Source: Mucilaginibacter auburnensis
Lineage (GTDB): Bacteria > Bacteroidota > Bacteroidia > Sphingobacteriales > Sphingobacteriaceae
Assembly (NCBI RefSeq): GCF_002797815.1
Contig: NZ_PGFJ01000001.1
Coordinates: forward strand, 868,001 to 932,000
Reading direction: 5' to 3'
DNA: 64,000 nucleotides
A model generated the notes under the pieces. It saw only the letters and a program-made list of their open reading frames with translations, was not told the DNA's origin and did not search any database. The position numbers and the translations under genes were made by a program. Numbering within the stretch: position 1 is the first letter of the stretch; every line of letters starts with the position of its first letter. This document shows, piece after piece, positions 1 to 8,672 of this stretch.

Positions 1-1625
1 GATGGGGCACGTAACAAACGCAGATAGATCATGCCTTTGTTGCCTTCCATTATCCATTTTAAAATGCCCAAAACCTGCTGCGGACAAGAGGCGTTGATGA
101 TCTTCAACTGCGCCACCTCGTTAAACAACATTACATCATCATTACCCATGTGGGTAGCGCCGTTTGATTGTGTTTCCAGGTCGGCGGCGGTGGCTACCAT
201 GGTATAATCCAAACCATGACCCTCACTCAACCATCCATCCGGTTCGGCAATAACCTCCAAACGCTCCTGATGACCAACGGCTATGCGGCGCATCACTTTC
301 CAATCAAAGAACGGGCAAAACGTACTTACCCAGGCATTGGCGCCCAGTATAGCAAAAGCCTCGCCCAAAAGCATCATGTTTGACTCGGCAACACCGGCAT
401 TCAACGCGCGGTATTTGTCAACAAAGCCAACACCCGCTTGCAAACCACTGGTAGATGCAAGGTCAGAATCCACTGAGAAAACGCGCTCATCCTGCGCAAA
501 GGCTTTCATAGACAGCTCAATAACTTTATTGGCCGCGTAAGGTTTACCTTTCTCCAGTTTAGGTAATTGCTCGGCGTTGTATTTTATTTTTTTGTCCCTA
601 ACGGGAGCCTTTTGCGTTTTAACAGGGGTATCTGTACTTTCTATTTTGTCGGAACCAATTTTCAGTCCGATATTTTCTGCGTGTTTAAGGATGGTGTTTT
701 TAACGTCAGCAAATTCATCACCGCTTAACTGGTTAAAAAATTTAAAGAAATCCTGCTCGCGTGCTGCGCGTTGTGCAATTTGCAAAGCATCTTCCTGGTC
801 CAGAATATCAGTAGTAATGGTGGCCTTATGGGTATTCATGTAATCTGAAAGCCCGCCATGCCCTTTGGTGGTTTTGCAGATGATGGCTGTTGGTCTGCCA
901 TCACGTTCTCCGTACTTAAACTCCTGGAGCGCGGCGTATACCGTATGATATTTAGTAGCGTCAACCTCAACCACCTTCCAGCCAAAGCCGGCAAAGGTAC
1001 CCGCGAGGTTGTTATGAGGAAAGTGCAAAGTACTGGTAATGTCCAGCTGACCGCCATTGTTATCAACCAATACGCAAAGATTCTCTAACCGTTTAGCTCC
1101 TGCAAACATCACGGTTTCCCAAACAGGGCCTTCCTGTAATTCACCATCGCCGGTTACGGTGTAAACATCAAATTGAGGTGAGCGTTGACCGGCAATTGCA
1201 AAACCCTGCGCCACACCAATTCCCTGACCCATTGGTCCGGTTGCCACATGCACGCCCGGTAAAACGGGACCAGGGTGACCATTCAGAATACTTTTAACCG
1301 AACGGGAGTTTTTCAATACCGCTTTATCAAAATAACCCAGATCGGCGTAGATAGACGCTAACGTAGCAACAGCGTGCCCCTTGCTCAGCACAAACATGTC
1401 CTGGCCAGGTGCGGTAGGCTGCTCAACATTCACATCAATAATGCCGCCGTAAAACAGGCTTACCATAGGTATGGTTGCTGATGATGCGCCTCCAATATGT
1501 ATGGAGCTATCCACCGCGTGACGGCACTGGTACAGGTTAAGTAAACGGATGTCCGAATCCTTTACGTGCAGCAAATGGGTAATGCCTTTGTTGATGAGCG
1601 ATTTTTTATCTTCTAAATAAATCAA
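1..1625 (-). CDS. Transketolase (3' end beyond window)
   Basis: This is a single-chain transketolase, a thiamine-diphosphate enzyme that moves two-carbon ketol units between sugars in the cytoplasm. About 541 residues are present and the C-terminus lies beyond base 1. The N-terminal TPP domain shows the SKGHA box, the GxPG/ATGPMGQG region and the TPP motif GDGELQEG followed by NN; the pyrimidine domain begins after a lysine-rich linker and includes NAGVAESNM. The frame opens directly after the stop of the upstream SDR gene, in the same frame, and has no early ATG; TTG at 1625 (or ATT at 1649) is the likely start, so translation may be coupled. As the last visible gene of a catabolic operon it probably serves that pathway and not the core pentose phosphate route; this is inference. 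Confidence 0.88.
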   Translation of the reverse strand, partial: MIYLEDKKSLINKGITHLLHVKDSDIRLLNLYQCRHAVDSSIHIGGASSATIPMVSLFYGGIIDVNVEQPTAPGQDMFVLSKGHAVATLASIYADLGYFDKAVLKNSRSVKSILNGHPGPVLPGVHVATGPMGQGIGVAQGFAIAGQRSPQFDVYTVTGDGELQEGPVWETVMFAGAKRLENLCVLVDNNGGQLDITSTLHFPHNNLAGTFAGFGWKVVEVDATKYHTVYAALQEFKYGERDGRPTAIICKTTKGHGGLSDYMNTHKATITTDILDQEDALQIAQRAAREQDFFKFFNQLSGDEFADVKNTILKHAENIGLKIGSDKIESTDTPVKTQKAPVRDKKIKYNAEQLPKLEKGKPYAANKVIELSMKAFAQDERVFSVDSDLASTSGLQAGVGFVDKYRALNAGVAESNMMLLGEAFAILGANAWVSTFCPFFDWKVMRRIAVGHQERLEVIAEPDGWLSEGHGLDYTMVATAADLETQSNGATHMGNDDVMLFNEVAQLKIINASCPQQVLGILKWIMEGNKGMIYLRLLRAP

Positions 1626-1655
1626 AACAGTGCGTTTTAAATCTTGAATGATATG

Positions 1656-2411
1656 TTACATAATAGACCAGCCGCCATCAACGAAGTAGGCAGCGCCGGT
1701 AACAAACGATGCATCGTCTGATGCCAGGAAGTACATTACATTGGCCACTTCTTCTGAGGTACCCATCCGGCCAAATACACTTTTTGAGCCTAATATTTTT
1801 TCAGTCTCAGCGGGATCAGGCGAATCATTGATCGAGCCGCGCAATAATGGCGTATCAATAGCGCCGGGTACCACGCAGTTTACGCGGATGTTGTGTTGCG
1901 CCAGATCAAACGCCATGGTGCGGGTTAGCGTATCAATAGCTCCTTTTGATGAAGAATAGGCCGCACGTTCAGGCACCGTACGATAGCCTAAAATAGAACC
2001 TGTATTTACCACCGCGCCTTTACCTTGCTCCACCATCATGGGCACGAAAGCATTGCTCATGTAATAAATGCCTTTAAGGTTGATGTTGTATAGTTTAACC
2101 CACTCGTCCTCGTCGCATTGCAAAATACTACCACGAATTTCTAAACCCGCGTTATTAATCAGTACATCGGCGCGGCCAAAACGTTCTTTAGTAGTTTGCG
2201 CAGCTTTTTGTACTTCTTCTTTGTTAGATATATCGCAGTGGCAATAAACGGCATCCTGCCCTAAAGCTTTTATTTTTTCAACAGCGATAGCTCCCTTTTC
2301 ATCATTAATGTCGATGATGACAATATCATATCCGTTTTTGGCAAATTTTTCAGCAGCAGCAAGGCCCAATCCTGATGCTCCGCCGCTCACTATCATTACT
2401 TTATTGCTCAT
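1656..2411 (-). CDS. SDR-family NAD(P)-dependent oxidoreductase
   Basis: A classical short-chain dehydrogenase of 251 residues, the usual length. The nucleotide-binding motif GGASGLG is at residues 10-16, NNAG at 86-89, and the catalytic triad is Ser139, Tyr152 and Lys156 (YSSSK). The C-terminal ASFVTGAAYFVDGG is typical of sugar, polyol and ketone reductases of the FabG/IdnO type. An acidic residue after the second strand (IDIND) favours NAD(H). It lies between the Zn-dehydrogenase and the transketolase gene, so it probably oxidises or reduces an intermediate of the same sugar or cyclitol pathway. The exact substrate cannot be read from the sequence. Confidence 0.9.
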   Translation of the reverse strand: MSNKVMIVSGGASGLGLAAAEKFAKNGYDIVIIDINDEKGAIAVEKIKALGQDAVYCHCDISNKEEVQKAAQTTKERFGRADVLINNAGLEIRGSILQCDEDEWVKLYNINLKGIYYMSNAFVPMMVEQGKGAVVNTGSILGYRTVPERAAYSSSKGAIDTLTRTMAFDLAQHNIRVNCVVPGAIDTPLLRGSINDSPDPAETEKILGSKSVFGRMGTSEEVANVMYFLASDDASFVTGAAYFVDGGWSIM

Positions 2412-2448
2412 ATAGATTTTATTTATATTTTATGGTAGATGATATAGA

Positions 2449-3522
2449 TTACATTCCGTTTGGCTTTGTAGCCACCTTAATAGCTCCGTCTTTGCGTCCC
2501 TCAAAAACATCAAGCGCAATTGAAAAATCTTTCAGCGCGAAGCGATGCGTCATTAACGGTGTCAAATCAACGCGGCCATTTACCAACAGGTCAATCGCTT
2601 CCTGTGCTGTATTAGGATTAGCGCGGTTGCCTACCAACTCAATCTCATCTAATACAATTCTTTTTACAGGAAGTGATGGGTCTGAGTGAGGAATGCCTAT
2701 CATGGAAACCACACCGCCTTTTGATGCTGCCAAACAAGCTAACTGGATAGACTCAGCCGTGCCTGCACACTCCAATACTGCCGGAACGCCTAAGCCATTG
2801 GTCAATGCCTTTATTTGCGCTAACACATCACCTTCCTTATAACTGATGCCTATAGCGCCTAATTCTTTAGCCTTTTCCAAACGTTCACCGCTGCCTACTG
2901 CTAAAATTCTGCCCGCACCCAATGCTTTGGCGCAAAGTATGGCCATCAAACCTTGCGGACCGGTACCTAATATCAAAACATCATCGCCAGGCTGCATGCG
3001 TGAACGCTTAACCGTATATAAGGCTATACTCAACGGATCAACACAGGCGGCGTACTCCAGATCCATCGAATCTGGCACCTTGTAAATACTTTTTACGGAT
3101 GTGCGCATATACTGCGCATAAGCGCCGGGCGTATAATGACCGTATTGACGGTGGCCGCGCTCCTCATGCCCATAGTTTAAGCAATTATTAAAGCGGCCCT
3201 TCATGCAATTAGCACAGTAGCCACAACCACAATGGGAAATGCCACAAACACGGTCGCCTTCTTTCCAGCCCAGGCTTAAAGCACGCGGACCGGCTGTTAC
3301 TACCGTTCCCGACCATTCATGGCCCGGTATAAACGGGTAGCCCATAGGCCAGAAGCCCGGGAAATCACCATTGATGATATGCGGGTCGGTACCGCAAATA
3401 AATGTGGTATCAACCTTGCAGATCACCTCGTCCGAATCGGGCTGCGGAACAGGTGCTGTTTGTATCTCAAATTCGCGAACGCCTTTTAATACAAGGGCAT
3501 CCATCTCATTAGGTAAACTCAT
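2449..3522 (-). CDS. Zinc-dependent alcohol/polyol dehydrogenase
   Basis: A medium-chain, zinc-dependent dehydrogenase of 357 residues. Catalytic zinc ligands are visible at Cys43 (CGTD) and His68-Glu69 (GHEW); structural zinc ligands are Cys100, Cys103, Cys106 and Cys114. A Rossmann motif GTGPQG follows near residue 186. Its ATG overlaps the stop codon of the upstream cyclase-family gene by one base (TAATG), which implies translational coupling and a shared pathway. It resembles threonine-dehydrogenase-like and polyol dehydrogenases. From memory, Thermotoga maritima has a similar Zn-dehydrogenase/hydrolase pair (IolM/IolN) in inositol breakdown; that link is inference. Confidence 0.9.
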   Translation of the reverse strand: MSLPNEMDALVLKGVREFEIQTAPVPQPDSDEVICKVDTTFICGTDPHIINGDFPGFWPMGYPFIPGHEWSGTVVTAGPRALSLGWKEGDRVCGISHCGCGYCANCMKGRFNNCLNYGHEERGHRQYGHYTPGAYAQYMRTSVKSIYKVPDSMDLEYAACVDPLSIALYTVKRSRMQPGDDVLILGTGPQGLMAILCAKALGAGRILAVGSGERLEKAKELGAIGISYKEGDVLAQIKALTNGLGVPAVLECAGTAESIQLACLAASKGGVVSMIGIPHSDPSLPVKRIVLDEIELVGNRANPNTAQEAIDLLVNGRVDLTPLMTHRFALKDFSIALDVFEGRKDGAIKVATKPNGM

Positions 3523-4310
3523 TATTTTTTGATATTACTTTCGGGCACTATAGCCACCCCACGGAACGGAGAGCCGGAGCCGCCTTTAATTTTCAACGGT
3601 AAACCCACAAACCAAAACTCGTGTGCCGGTATCATATCTACCTGTGCTAAATTTTCAATATTTAATATCTCGCGCTCACGGCATACAATGTGTGCAGGTT
3701 GTTCTCTAACTACAGCTACCTCGTTGTAGCTATCTATGCTCGGTGCATCGGCGCCAATGCTGATAGCGCCCAGATCATTCAGGTATTCGATAGCGCTTCT
3801 GTCAACACCCGGATAGTTGCGGATGTAGCCGAAATTGTCGCTCCATTTTTTGTACCAACCCGTGTAGTACAATACAACCGACTGTGGCTTGATGGTTACG
3901 CCTGTTTTAGCAATAGCCTCTTCCACATCAGCTTTGGTAATGTAGCTGTTAGGCTCTTTATGCGAGAAATCAAACCAAACGCCGGGCGCCATAAACCACT
4001 CCAATGGCAGTTCGTTAACAGCGCGGGCATCCGGCTCGTTCACCACGTGGTTAATGGCATCAACGTGGGTGTTAGAGTGATCGCATAGTGTAAAGCCGAC
4101 CACTTTGTAAGAGTAAGGTGGTTTTGTAAGGCCCATTTTCTGGGTTTCCTCATGCGACAGGTGATCCCATATCAGTGTGCGCTGATGGCCGATAAATGTA
4201 GGGTCGGTAGTTGCAATGGTATGACTCAGGTCGGTCACCACGCAATCAATACCCATAAAGTTCATTTTTGTCTGCAACTGAAAAGGAGGACAAAAGGCTT
4301 TCTTAAACAT
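3522..4310 (-). CDS. Cyclase-family metal-dependent hydrolase (kynurenine formamidase-like)
   Basis: A 262-residue protein of the cyclase/kynurenine formamidase family (PF04199, COG1878). The metal-binding signature is present as His78, His82, Asp84 and His88 in the stretch CDHSNTHVDAINH; the usual HxGTHxDxPxH form carries Asn in place of Gly. Family members hydrolyse amides or open rings such as beta-diketones. It is first of a tightly coupled pair with the Zn-dehydrogenase (TAATG overlap). The pair suggests oxidation of a cyclic polyol followed by hydrolytic ring opening. An internal ATG at residue 16 or 19 could be the true start, because conservation appears to begin near IDCVVTDLSH. Confidence 0.82.
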   Translation of the reverse strand: MFKKAFCPPFQLQTKMNFMGIDCVVTDLSHTIATTDPTFIGHQRTLIWDHLSHEETQKMGLTKPPYSYKVVGFTLCDHSNTHVDAINHVVNEPDARAVNELPLEWFMAPGVWFDFSHKEPNSYITKADVEEAIAKTGVTIKPQSVVLYYTGWYKKWSDNFGYIRNYPGVDRSAIEYLNDLGAISIGADAPSIDSYNEVAVVREQPAHIVCREREILNIENLAQVDMIPAHEFWFVGLPLKIKGGSGSPFRGVAIVPESNIKK

Positions 4311-4479
4311 ATATGATCAGTATTTATGTTTTAATATCTCGGTTAACATCGCCCGCGATGAATGAAGCAACCCAAAACAGCTAACAAAACATTTGTTCAT
4401 CTCCCCCAAGATAAACAACGCATGCTGCATGTTAGGGATTGCTTCGCTCATAGCGTGGCGACGTTAGTTTAATTTAATT

Positions 4480-5952
4480 TTAGAATTTCCTTGACCACTC
4501 TTTTGGCCATCTTTCTACCACTACTTTGGTTTGGGTAAAGAACTCAATGGCATGGCGGCCCTGTCCGTGCAGGTCGCCAAAAAAACTATCGTTCCAACCA
4601 CTAAAAGGGAACTGTGCCATTGGCGCAGCCACACCTATATTAATACCTATGTTACCCGCGTTAGCCTGGCTGCGGAACTTGCGGGCATTTGCACCGCTGC
4701 TGGTGAACAGGCAAGCCATGTTACCATAATTGTTGCTGTTGATAAAATCCAACGCGGCATCAACCGTGTCCAGCTGGATGAGGCTCATTACCGGCCCAAA
4801 AATTTCTGTTTTGATCACTTCGCCGCCTAAAGGCAAACCTTCTAATATAGTAGGGCGAATAAAGTTGCCGTTCTCAAAACCGCTGATAGATGCTTTACGA
4901 CCATCCAGTAAAACCTTTGCGCCTTCTGCCTCGGCCTTGCCTATCAGGTATTCAACGCGAGATTTACTTTCCTGGCTGATAACCGGGCCCATTTCCATGC
5001 TTTCATCCAGTCCGTAGCCGGTAGTTCGTTTTTTAGCGGCTTCGTATAAAGCTTCTTTGATGCTGCCGTTATCGCCAACGGTGATGATGTTAGATGCGGC
5101 CAAACAGCGCTGACCTGCACAGCCATATACACTGTCAGTTACTATCTGTACAGACATATCAATATCTGCATCCGGTAAAATAACTACCGGGTTTTTTGCT
5201 CCCCCTTGTGCCTGTACGCGTTTGCCATTGGCAGCGCCACGTCCGTATACGTATTGTGCAATTTTTGATGAGCCAACAAAGCTGATAGCCTTGATTTTCG
5301 GGTGGTCCAACAGAGCATCAACTGTTTCTTTGCCGCCATGCACCAGGCTGATTATACCAGATGGCAGGTCTATCTGTTCAATCAGTTTAAAAACCTTCAT
5401 CATAGTGAGCGGCACTTTTTCTGATGGTTTCAGGATGAAAGCATTACCGCATGCAATAGCATAAGGTAAAAACCAAAAAGGTATCATACCCGGGAAGTTG
5501 AACGGCGCAATACAGGCGCAAACACCAAGCGATTGCCTTATCATAAACTCATCCACCCCTCCTGCAATGTTCTCGGAAAACTCGCTCTGCATCAGCATAG
5601 GCGTGCCGCAGGCCACTTCCACATTCTCAATGGCGCGCTGCAATTCACCTCTTGATTCAGCCAGAGATTTACCGCATTCCATGGTAATGGTGCGGGCAAG
5701 GTCTTCAGCGTTTTCTTCTAAAAGTTGCTTTAGCTTATATAGCGGTTGTACCCTTTTCATTACAGGCACCTGGCTCCATTGCTTATAGGCTTCGTGCGCT
5801 GCGGTTACGGCAGTGTCAACATCAGTTGCTGTACCGCTTCCGTACGGAACTTTAGCCAGTACCTCTTGTGTTGCAGGGTTGATTACATCAGTTGTGTTAG
5901 ATTCCTTGCTCGATACCCATTTATTACTAATGTAATTGCTTAAAATTTCCAT
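4480..5952 (-). CDS. CoA-acylating (methyl)malonate-semialdehyde dehydrogenase family
   Basis: An aldehyde dehydrogenase of 490 residues, close to the MmsA/IolA type. The nucleophile is Cys283 in GCAGQRC. The place where hydrolytic aldehyde dehydrogenases carry a general-base Glu (ELGG) reads QAQGGAKN, which is characteristic of the CoA-acylating methylmalonate-semialdehyde group. In valine, beta-alanine or myo-inositol catabolism such enzymes convert malonate or methylmalonate semialdehyde to acetyl- or propionyl-CoA with loss of CO2. No other valine-pathway gene is visible, so the operon context points to a sugar or cyclitol role. Spacers of about 170 and 80 bp separate it from its neighbours. 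Confidence 0.87.
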   Translation of the reverse strand: MEILSNYISNKWVSSKESNTTDVINPATQEVLAKVPYGSGTATDVDTAVTAAHEAYKQWSQVPVMKRVQPLYKLKQLLEENAEDLARTITMECGKSLAESRGELQRAIENVEVACGTPMLMQSEFSENIAGGVDEFMIRQSLGVCACIAPFNFPGMIPFWFLPYAIACGNAFILKPSEKVPLTMMKVFKLIEQIDLPSGIISLVHGGKETVDALLDHPKIKAISFVGSSKIAQYVYGRGAANGKRVQAQGGAKNPVVILPDADIDMSVQIVTDSVYGCAGQRCLAASNIITVGDNGSIKEALYEAAKKRTTGYGLDESMEMGPVISQESKSRVEYLIGKAEAEGAKVLLDGRKASISGFENGNFIRPTILEGLPLGGEVIKTEIFGPVMSLIQLDTVDAALDFINSNNYGNMACLFTSSGANARKFRSQANAGNIGINIGVAAPMAQFPFSGWNDSFFGDLHGQGRHAIEFFTQTKVVVERWPKEWSRKF

Positions 5953-6032
5953 GATGTGTTTTTTGATGCCACGGGCTTTCAGTTAGCTGATTGCCCATGG
6001 CATCGTTATTTATTTAGTTTTTGATTATAGAC

Positions 6033-6977
6033 TTAGATGGTTTTCTTCTCGAATTTGTAATCCAGGCTGGCCAGGAAATCGCGCGATATTTTGGCGGCTT
6101 CCAATGGTGTGTAAGCAGGTTTAACTTTATTATCGTAATCCAGCTCAAACATGATCATGCCGGCCATTTTCTTTTTCTTCTTTTCCAGCATATCCAAAAT
6201 TGTAGCCAACTGAACTTTACCCTGACCTAAAGGCGAATAACCTAACCAGCCATTGTCGCCACCTGCAAAATCTTTCAGATGAACGTGCTCAATCAGCGAT
6301 ACAAAGTCTTTACAAATCTTAACCGGGTCGCCGCCGCCTTTTTGTATCTGGCCAACATCAGGGCCAAACTTCATATAGCGGGTATCAACGTTCTCCATTA
6401 CATAGTAGATCTCTTCCTCGGTTTCAATAGCGGTACCGGTGTGCGGATGCAGCGCACAAACCAAACCCTCGTCGGTTACGGCTTTGGCATAATCATTCAT
6501 TGACGATACCATGTAATCTTTATGCTGTTTGTAGTCAAACCCTTTACGGTTAACGCCCGACGCGCAATACTCAATTACTTTACCACCCGCTGCCTTGGTC
6601 ATTTTTGCCCAACGCACCAGCTTCTCCATATCTCCTGCTTTTTTTGACGGGTCTACAATGTCGGTTTGGCAAAAGGTAGATACCAGTGGAACACCATATT
6701 TTTGAACCACAGGCAAAAAGCCGCCGCGGTTTTTCTCATAATCTTCAATAACGTTACCAAAGGTTTCAAAGGCATGATAACCCAATGCGGAAATATCCTG
6801 TAGAGATGGCTCCAGGTTATTAGCGCCATAACCCCAGAGTATAAACGTTGCACCTATTTCAAACTTGCGTTTTTTGGCCTCGGCAAAAGCAAAACCGGGT
6901 GCTGCTAATGTAGCGGCTCCGGCCAAACCAGCCAGTCGCATAAAGTCTCTTCGGTTCAATGAATTTGTATTTTCCAT
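6033..6977 (-). CDS. Tat-exported sugar phosphate isomerase/epimerase (TIM barrel)
   Basis: A 314-residue xylose-isomerase-like TIM barrel (AP endonuclease family 2 fold). The N-terminus carries a twin-arginine signal, SLNRRDFMRLAGLAG, followed by a hydrophobic stretch ending near AFAEA, so the protein is probably exported folded to the periplasm. Barrel residues include EYCASG, ALHPHTGTA, FGPDVGQ, HVHLKDF and FELDYD, which supply the His, Asp and Glu ligands of a divalent metal. IolE, IolO and related epimerases or dehydratases share the fold. A periplasmic member in an operon of otherwise cytoplasmic enzymes suggests that it acts on the substrate before uptake. Confidence 0.85.
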   Translation of the reverse strand: MENTNSLNRRDFMRLAGLAGAATLAAPGFAFAEAKKRKFEIGATFILWGYGANNLEPSLQDISALGYHAFETFGNVIEDYEKNRGGFLPVVQKYGVPLVSTFCQTDIVDPSKKAGDMEKLVRWAKMTKAAGGKVIEYCASGVNRKGFDYKQHKDYMVSSMNDYAKAVTDEGLVCALHPHTGTAIETEEEIYYVMENVDTRYMKFGPDVGQIQKGGGDPVKICKDFVSLIEHVHLKDFAGGDNGWLGYSPLGQGKVQLATILDMLEKKKKKMAGMIMFELDYDNKVKPAYTPLEAAKISRDFLASLDYKFEKKTI

Positions 6978-6994
6978 GGTATTGTTGTTAATAC

Positions 6995-7438
6995 TTACTT
7001 CCCAAAAGTCACCATAGCGGTTCCTGCCAGTAACAGCAGCGCGCCGCCTATTTTTGTTATGGAGATAGGTTCAACAGGCGAACCCAACCATCCGTAATGC
7101 GAAAATATCAGTCCGGTTATCACTTGTCCGGTAATCATGAGCACTGTGCCTCTGCCTGCTCCAATTTGCGGGAAGGCGTAAGCAATGCCAAAAACAAGTG
7201 CGCCACCCATTATGCCTGCCGTAAGTAACCACAAAGGCACTTCTTTTAAGCGGGTAAATACTGCCGGGTCCCAGGCGGTAAGGCCAATAATAATGGCGGT
7301 ACATGCACCTATGCTCCAAAATATAGCGTTACCCATGCGCGGGTTTTTTAGCATAGCCCCAACCTGCCCGTTCATAGCCAGGTGCAGTGTCAGTACAAAC
7401 CCGATGACAAGCATCAGTCCGATCAAATAAACTTTCAT
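6995..7438 (-). CDS. DMT-family (YdcZ/DUF606) membrane permease
   Basis: A 147-residue integral membrane protein with about five hydrophobic segments and almost no soluble part, matching the DUF606/YdcZ group of the drug/metabolite transporter superfamily (typically 140-150 residues). It is the first gene of the catabolic operon and ends 17 bp before the Tat-exported epimerase, so it may carry the substrate or product across the inner membrane. Small DMT proteins often work as dimers. The transported compound is unknown. Confidence 0.8.
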   Translation of the reverse strand: MKVYLIGLMLVIGFVLTLHLAMNGQVGAMLKNPRMGNAIFWSIGACTAIIIGLTAWDPAVFTRLKEVPLWLLTAGIMGGALVFGIAYAFPQIGAGRGTVLMITGQVITGLIFSHYGWLGSPVEPISITKIGGALLLLAGTAMVTFGK

Positions 7439-7752
7439 GTTCTCAAATTTTAAATTGGTTTATTAATTTATTGGTTAATTGGCTTTTAACTTAAAATTGA
7501 CAACATACCATTAACGCCTACATGCGCCATAAAGTACTTTGTCTTTCCCGCCTTAATCCCTCAAAAAAAATCGCAAATATTTGGTTTATCAATCGGTCCG
7601 TGGTTGGTGTGGTTAACTAACCCGGCCTTGTATTTTCAAATCTCTCCCTTTCTGTTAAAAATAATTTCCAACCAATTCGCAAAAAGTGATACTATAGTAA
7701 CATATATTTGAGTAAATGAAAGCCAATATTGTAGATTTTATATCTTAACGCC
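7439..7752. promoter_or_regulatory. Divergent intergenic control region
   Basis: This 314-base AT-rich spacer separates the minus-strand catabolic operon from the plus-strand AraC regulator and must hold both promoters. On the plus strand a Bacteroidota-type promoter is visible (separate entry). No equally good promoter was found for the operon. The part nearest the permease gene has repeated AATTGGTTTATTAATTTATTGGTTAATT motifs (two TTGGTT-centred half repeats near 7451-7480), which could be regulator half-sites; this is a guess. Confidence 0.5.
7707..7739 (+). promoter_or_regulatory. Bacteroidota sigma-A type promoter for the AraC regulator
   Basis: TTTG at 7707-7710 is followed after 21 bases by TAGATTTT at 7732-7739. 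This fits the Bacteroidota -33/-7 pattern TTTG-N17-23-TANNTTTG in all but the last base. The implied start of transcription is about 6-8 bases upstream of the ATG at 7753, giving a very short leader. Seen by eye only. Confidence 0.45.
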
Positions 7753-8634
7753 ATGAAGCCACACCTGTTGAAAGTTCCGCATAAGCCCGAATCATCTTTT
7801 TCAGTACATCAAAACACCGGGCAGAATTTTTATAACCAGTGGCACTTCCATCCTGAAATTGAGCTTATCTATATTCATAAGGGCAGGGGTACGCGCTTTA
7901 TAGGTAATGATGTGCACCGCTTTGAACCGGATGAGCTTTGTTTATTTGGCGCTAACCTGGCACACATGTGGCGCTGCGACCCGGAATATTTTGTAGAAGA
8001 CTCAAAGTTAAAAGCTGAGGTGACCGTAATTTATTTTCACCATGATTTTTTAGGCGAGCGGTTTTTCAGTACGCCGGAACTGAAGAATATTGAGTTACTG
8101 TTAGAAAAAGCCAAGCTGGGTATTAAGATCATGGGTAAAACAAAGGCTGAGCTTAAACCCATGATAAAGAAGTTGCAGGAAACTACCGGATTGGAACGCG
8201 TAATGCTATTGCTGAGCATACTTGAAAAAATTGCCGTTTCAAAAGACCGGGAATATATCAATACCATTTATCAACCTAACAAAATTGAGCCGCAGGAAGC
8301 CGATCGCTTAAATAAGGTATTCCATTACATATCAGAGAACTTTCAAAAAAAGATATCGCTGGAAGAAATTGCATCGGTAGCTAACCTGAGCGCTAAAGCC
8401 TTTTGCCGGTACTTTAAAACCAAAACCCGTAAAACATTTCAGGATTTTTTGTTGGAGGTAAAAATCGCTCACGCCTGCAACCTGATATTGGAAAAAGACA
8501 TGACCATTTACGAGGTGTGCTATGACAGCGGCTTTAACAACCTGAGCAATTTTAACCGCTACTTTAAAAAACTGATGAACAAAACCCCGCTGGAGTTTAA
8601 AAAGGAACATCGGATTTTGAGGGAGGTAGGATAG
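7753..8634 (+). CDS. AraC-family transcriptional regulator with cupin sensor domain
   Basis: A 293-residue regulator. The N-terminal half is a cupin-type sugar-sensing domain (NFYNQWHFHPEIELIYI, then GNDVHRFEPDELCLFG). The C-terminal ~100 residues hold the two helix-turn-helix units of AraC proteins: KISLEEIASVANLSAKAFCRYF followed by MTIYEVCYDSGFNNLSNFNRYF and the terminal PLEFKKEHR. It is divergent from the transketolase-containing operon and is the obvious candidate local regulator, probably responding to the sugar or a pathway intermediate. Its gene ends in a strong hairpin shared with the convergent response regulator gene. Confidence 0.92.
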   Translation: MKPHLLKVPHKPESSFSVHQNTGQNFYNQWHFHPEIELIYIHKGRGTRFIGNDVHRFEPDELCLFGANLAHMWRCDPEYFVEDSKLKAEVTVIYFHHDFLGERFFSTPELKNIELLLEKAKLGIKIMGKTKAELKPMIKKLQETTGLERVMLLLSILEKIAVSKDREYINTIYQPNKIEPQEADRLNKVFHYISENFQKKISLEEIASVANLSAKAFCRYFKTKTRKTFQDFLLEVKIAHACNLILEKDMTIYEVCYDSGFNNLSNFNRYFKKLMNKTPLEFKKEHRILREVG

Positions 8635-8667
8635 AAGCCTTGCAATACAAGATGTATCGCAAGGCTT
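8635..8667. terminator. Bidirectional hairpin terminator
   Basis: AAGCCTTGC pairs with GCAAGGCTT, extended inward by ATAC/GTAT, and is followed by AATTTTT on the plus strand. It lies between convergent genes (AraC regulator and response regulator) and can serve both. Confidence 0.8.
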
Positions 8668-8672
8668 AATTT

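Noticed and set aside
836..1066. Reading frames in 168-1088 on both strands
   Set aside because: They are shadows of the transketolase gene, whose true frame is visible by reading the minus strand from 1625 to 1.
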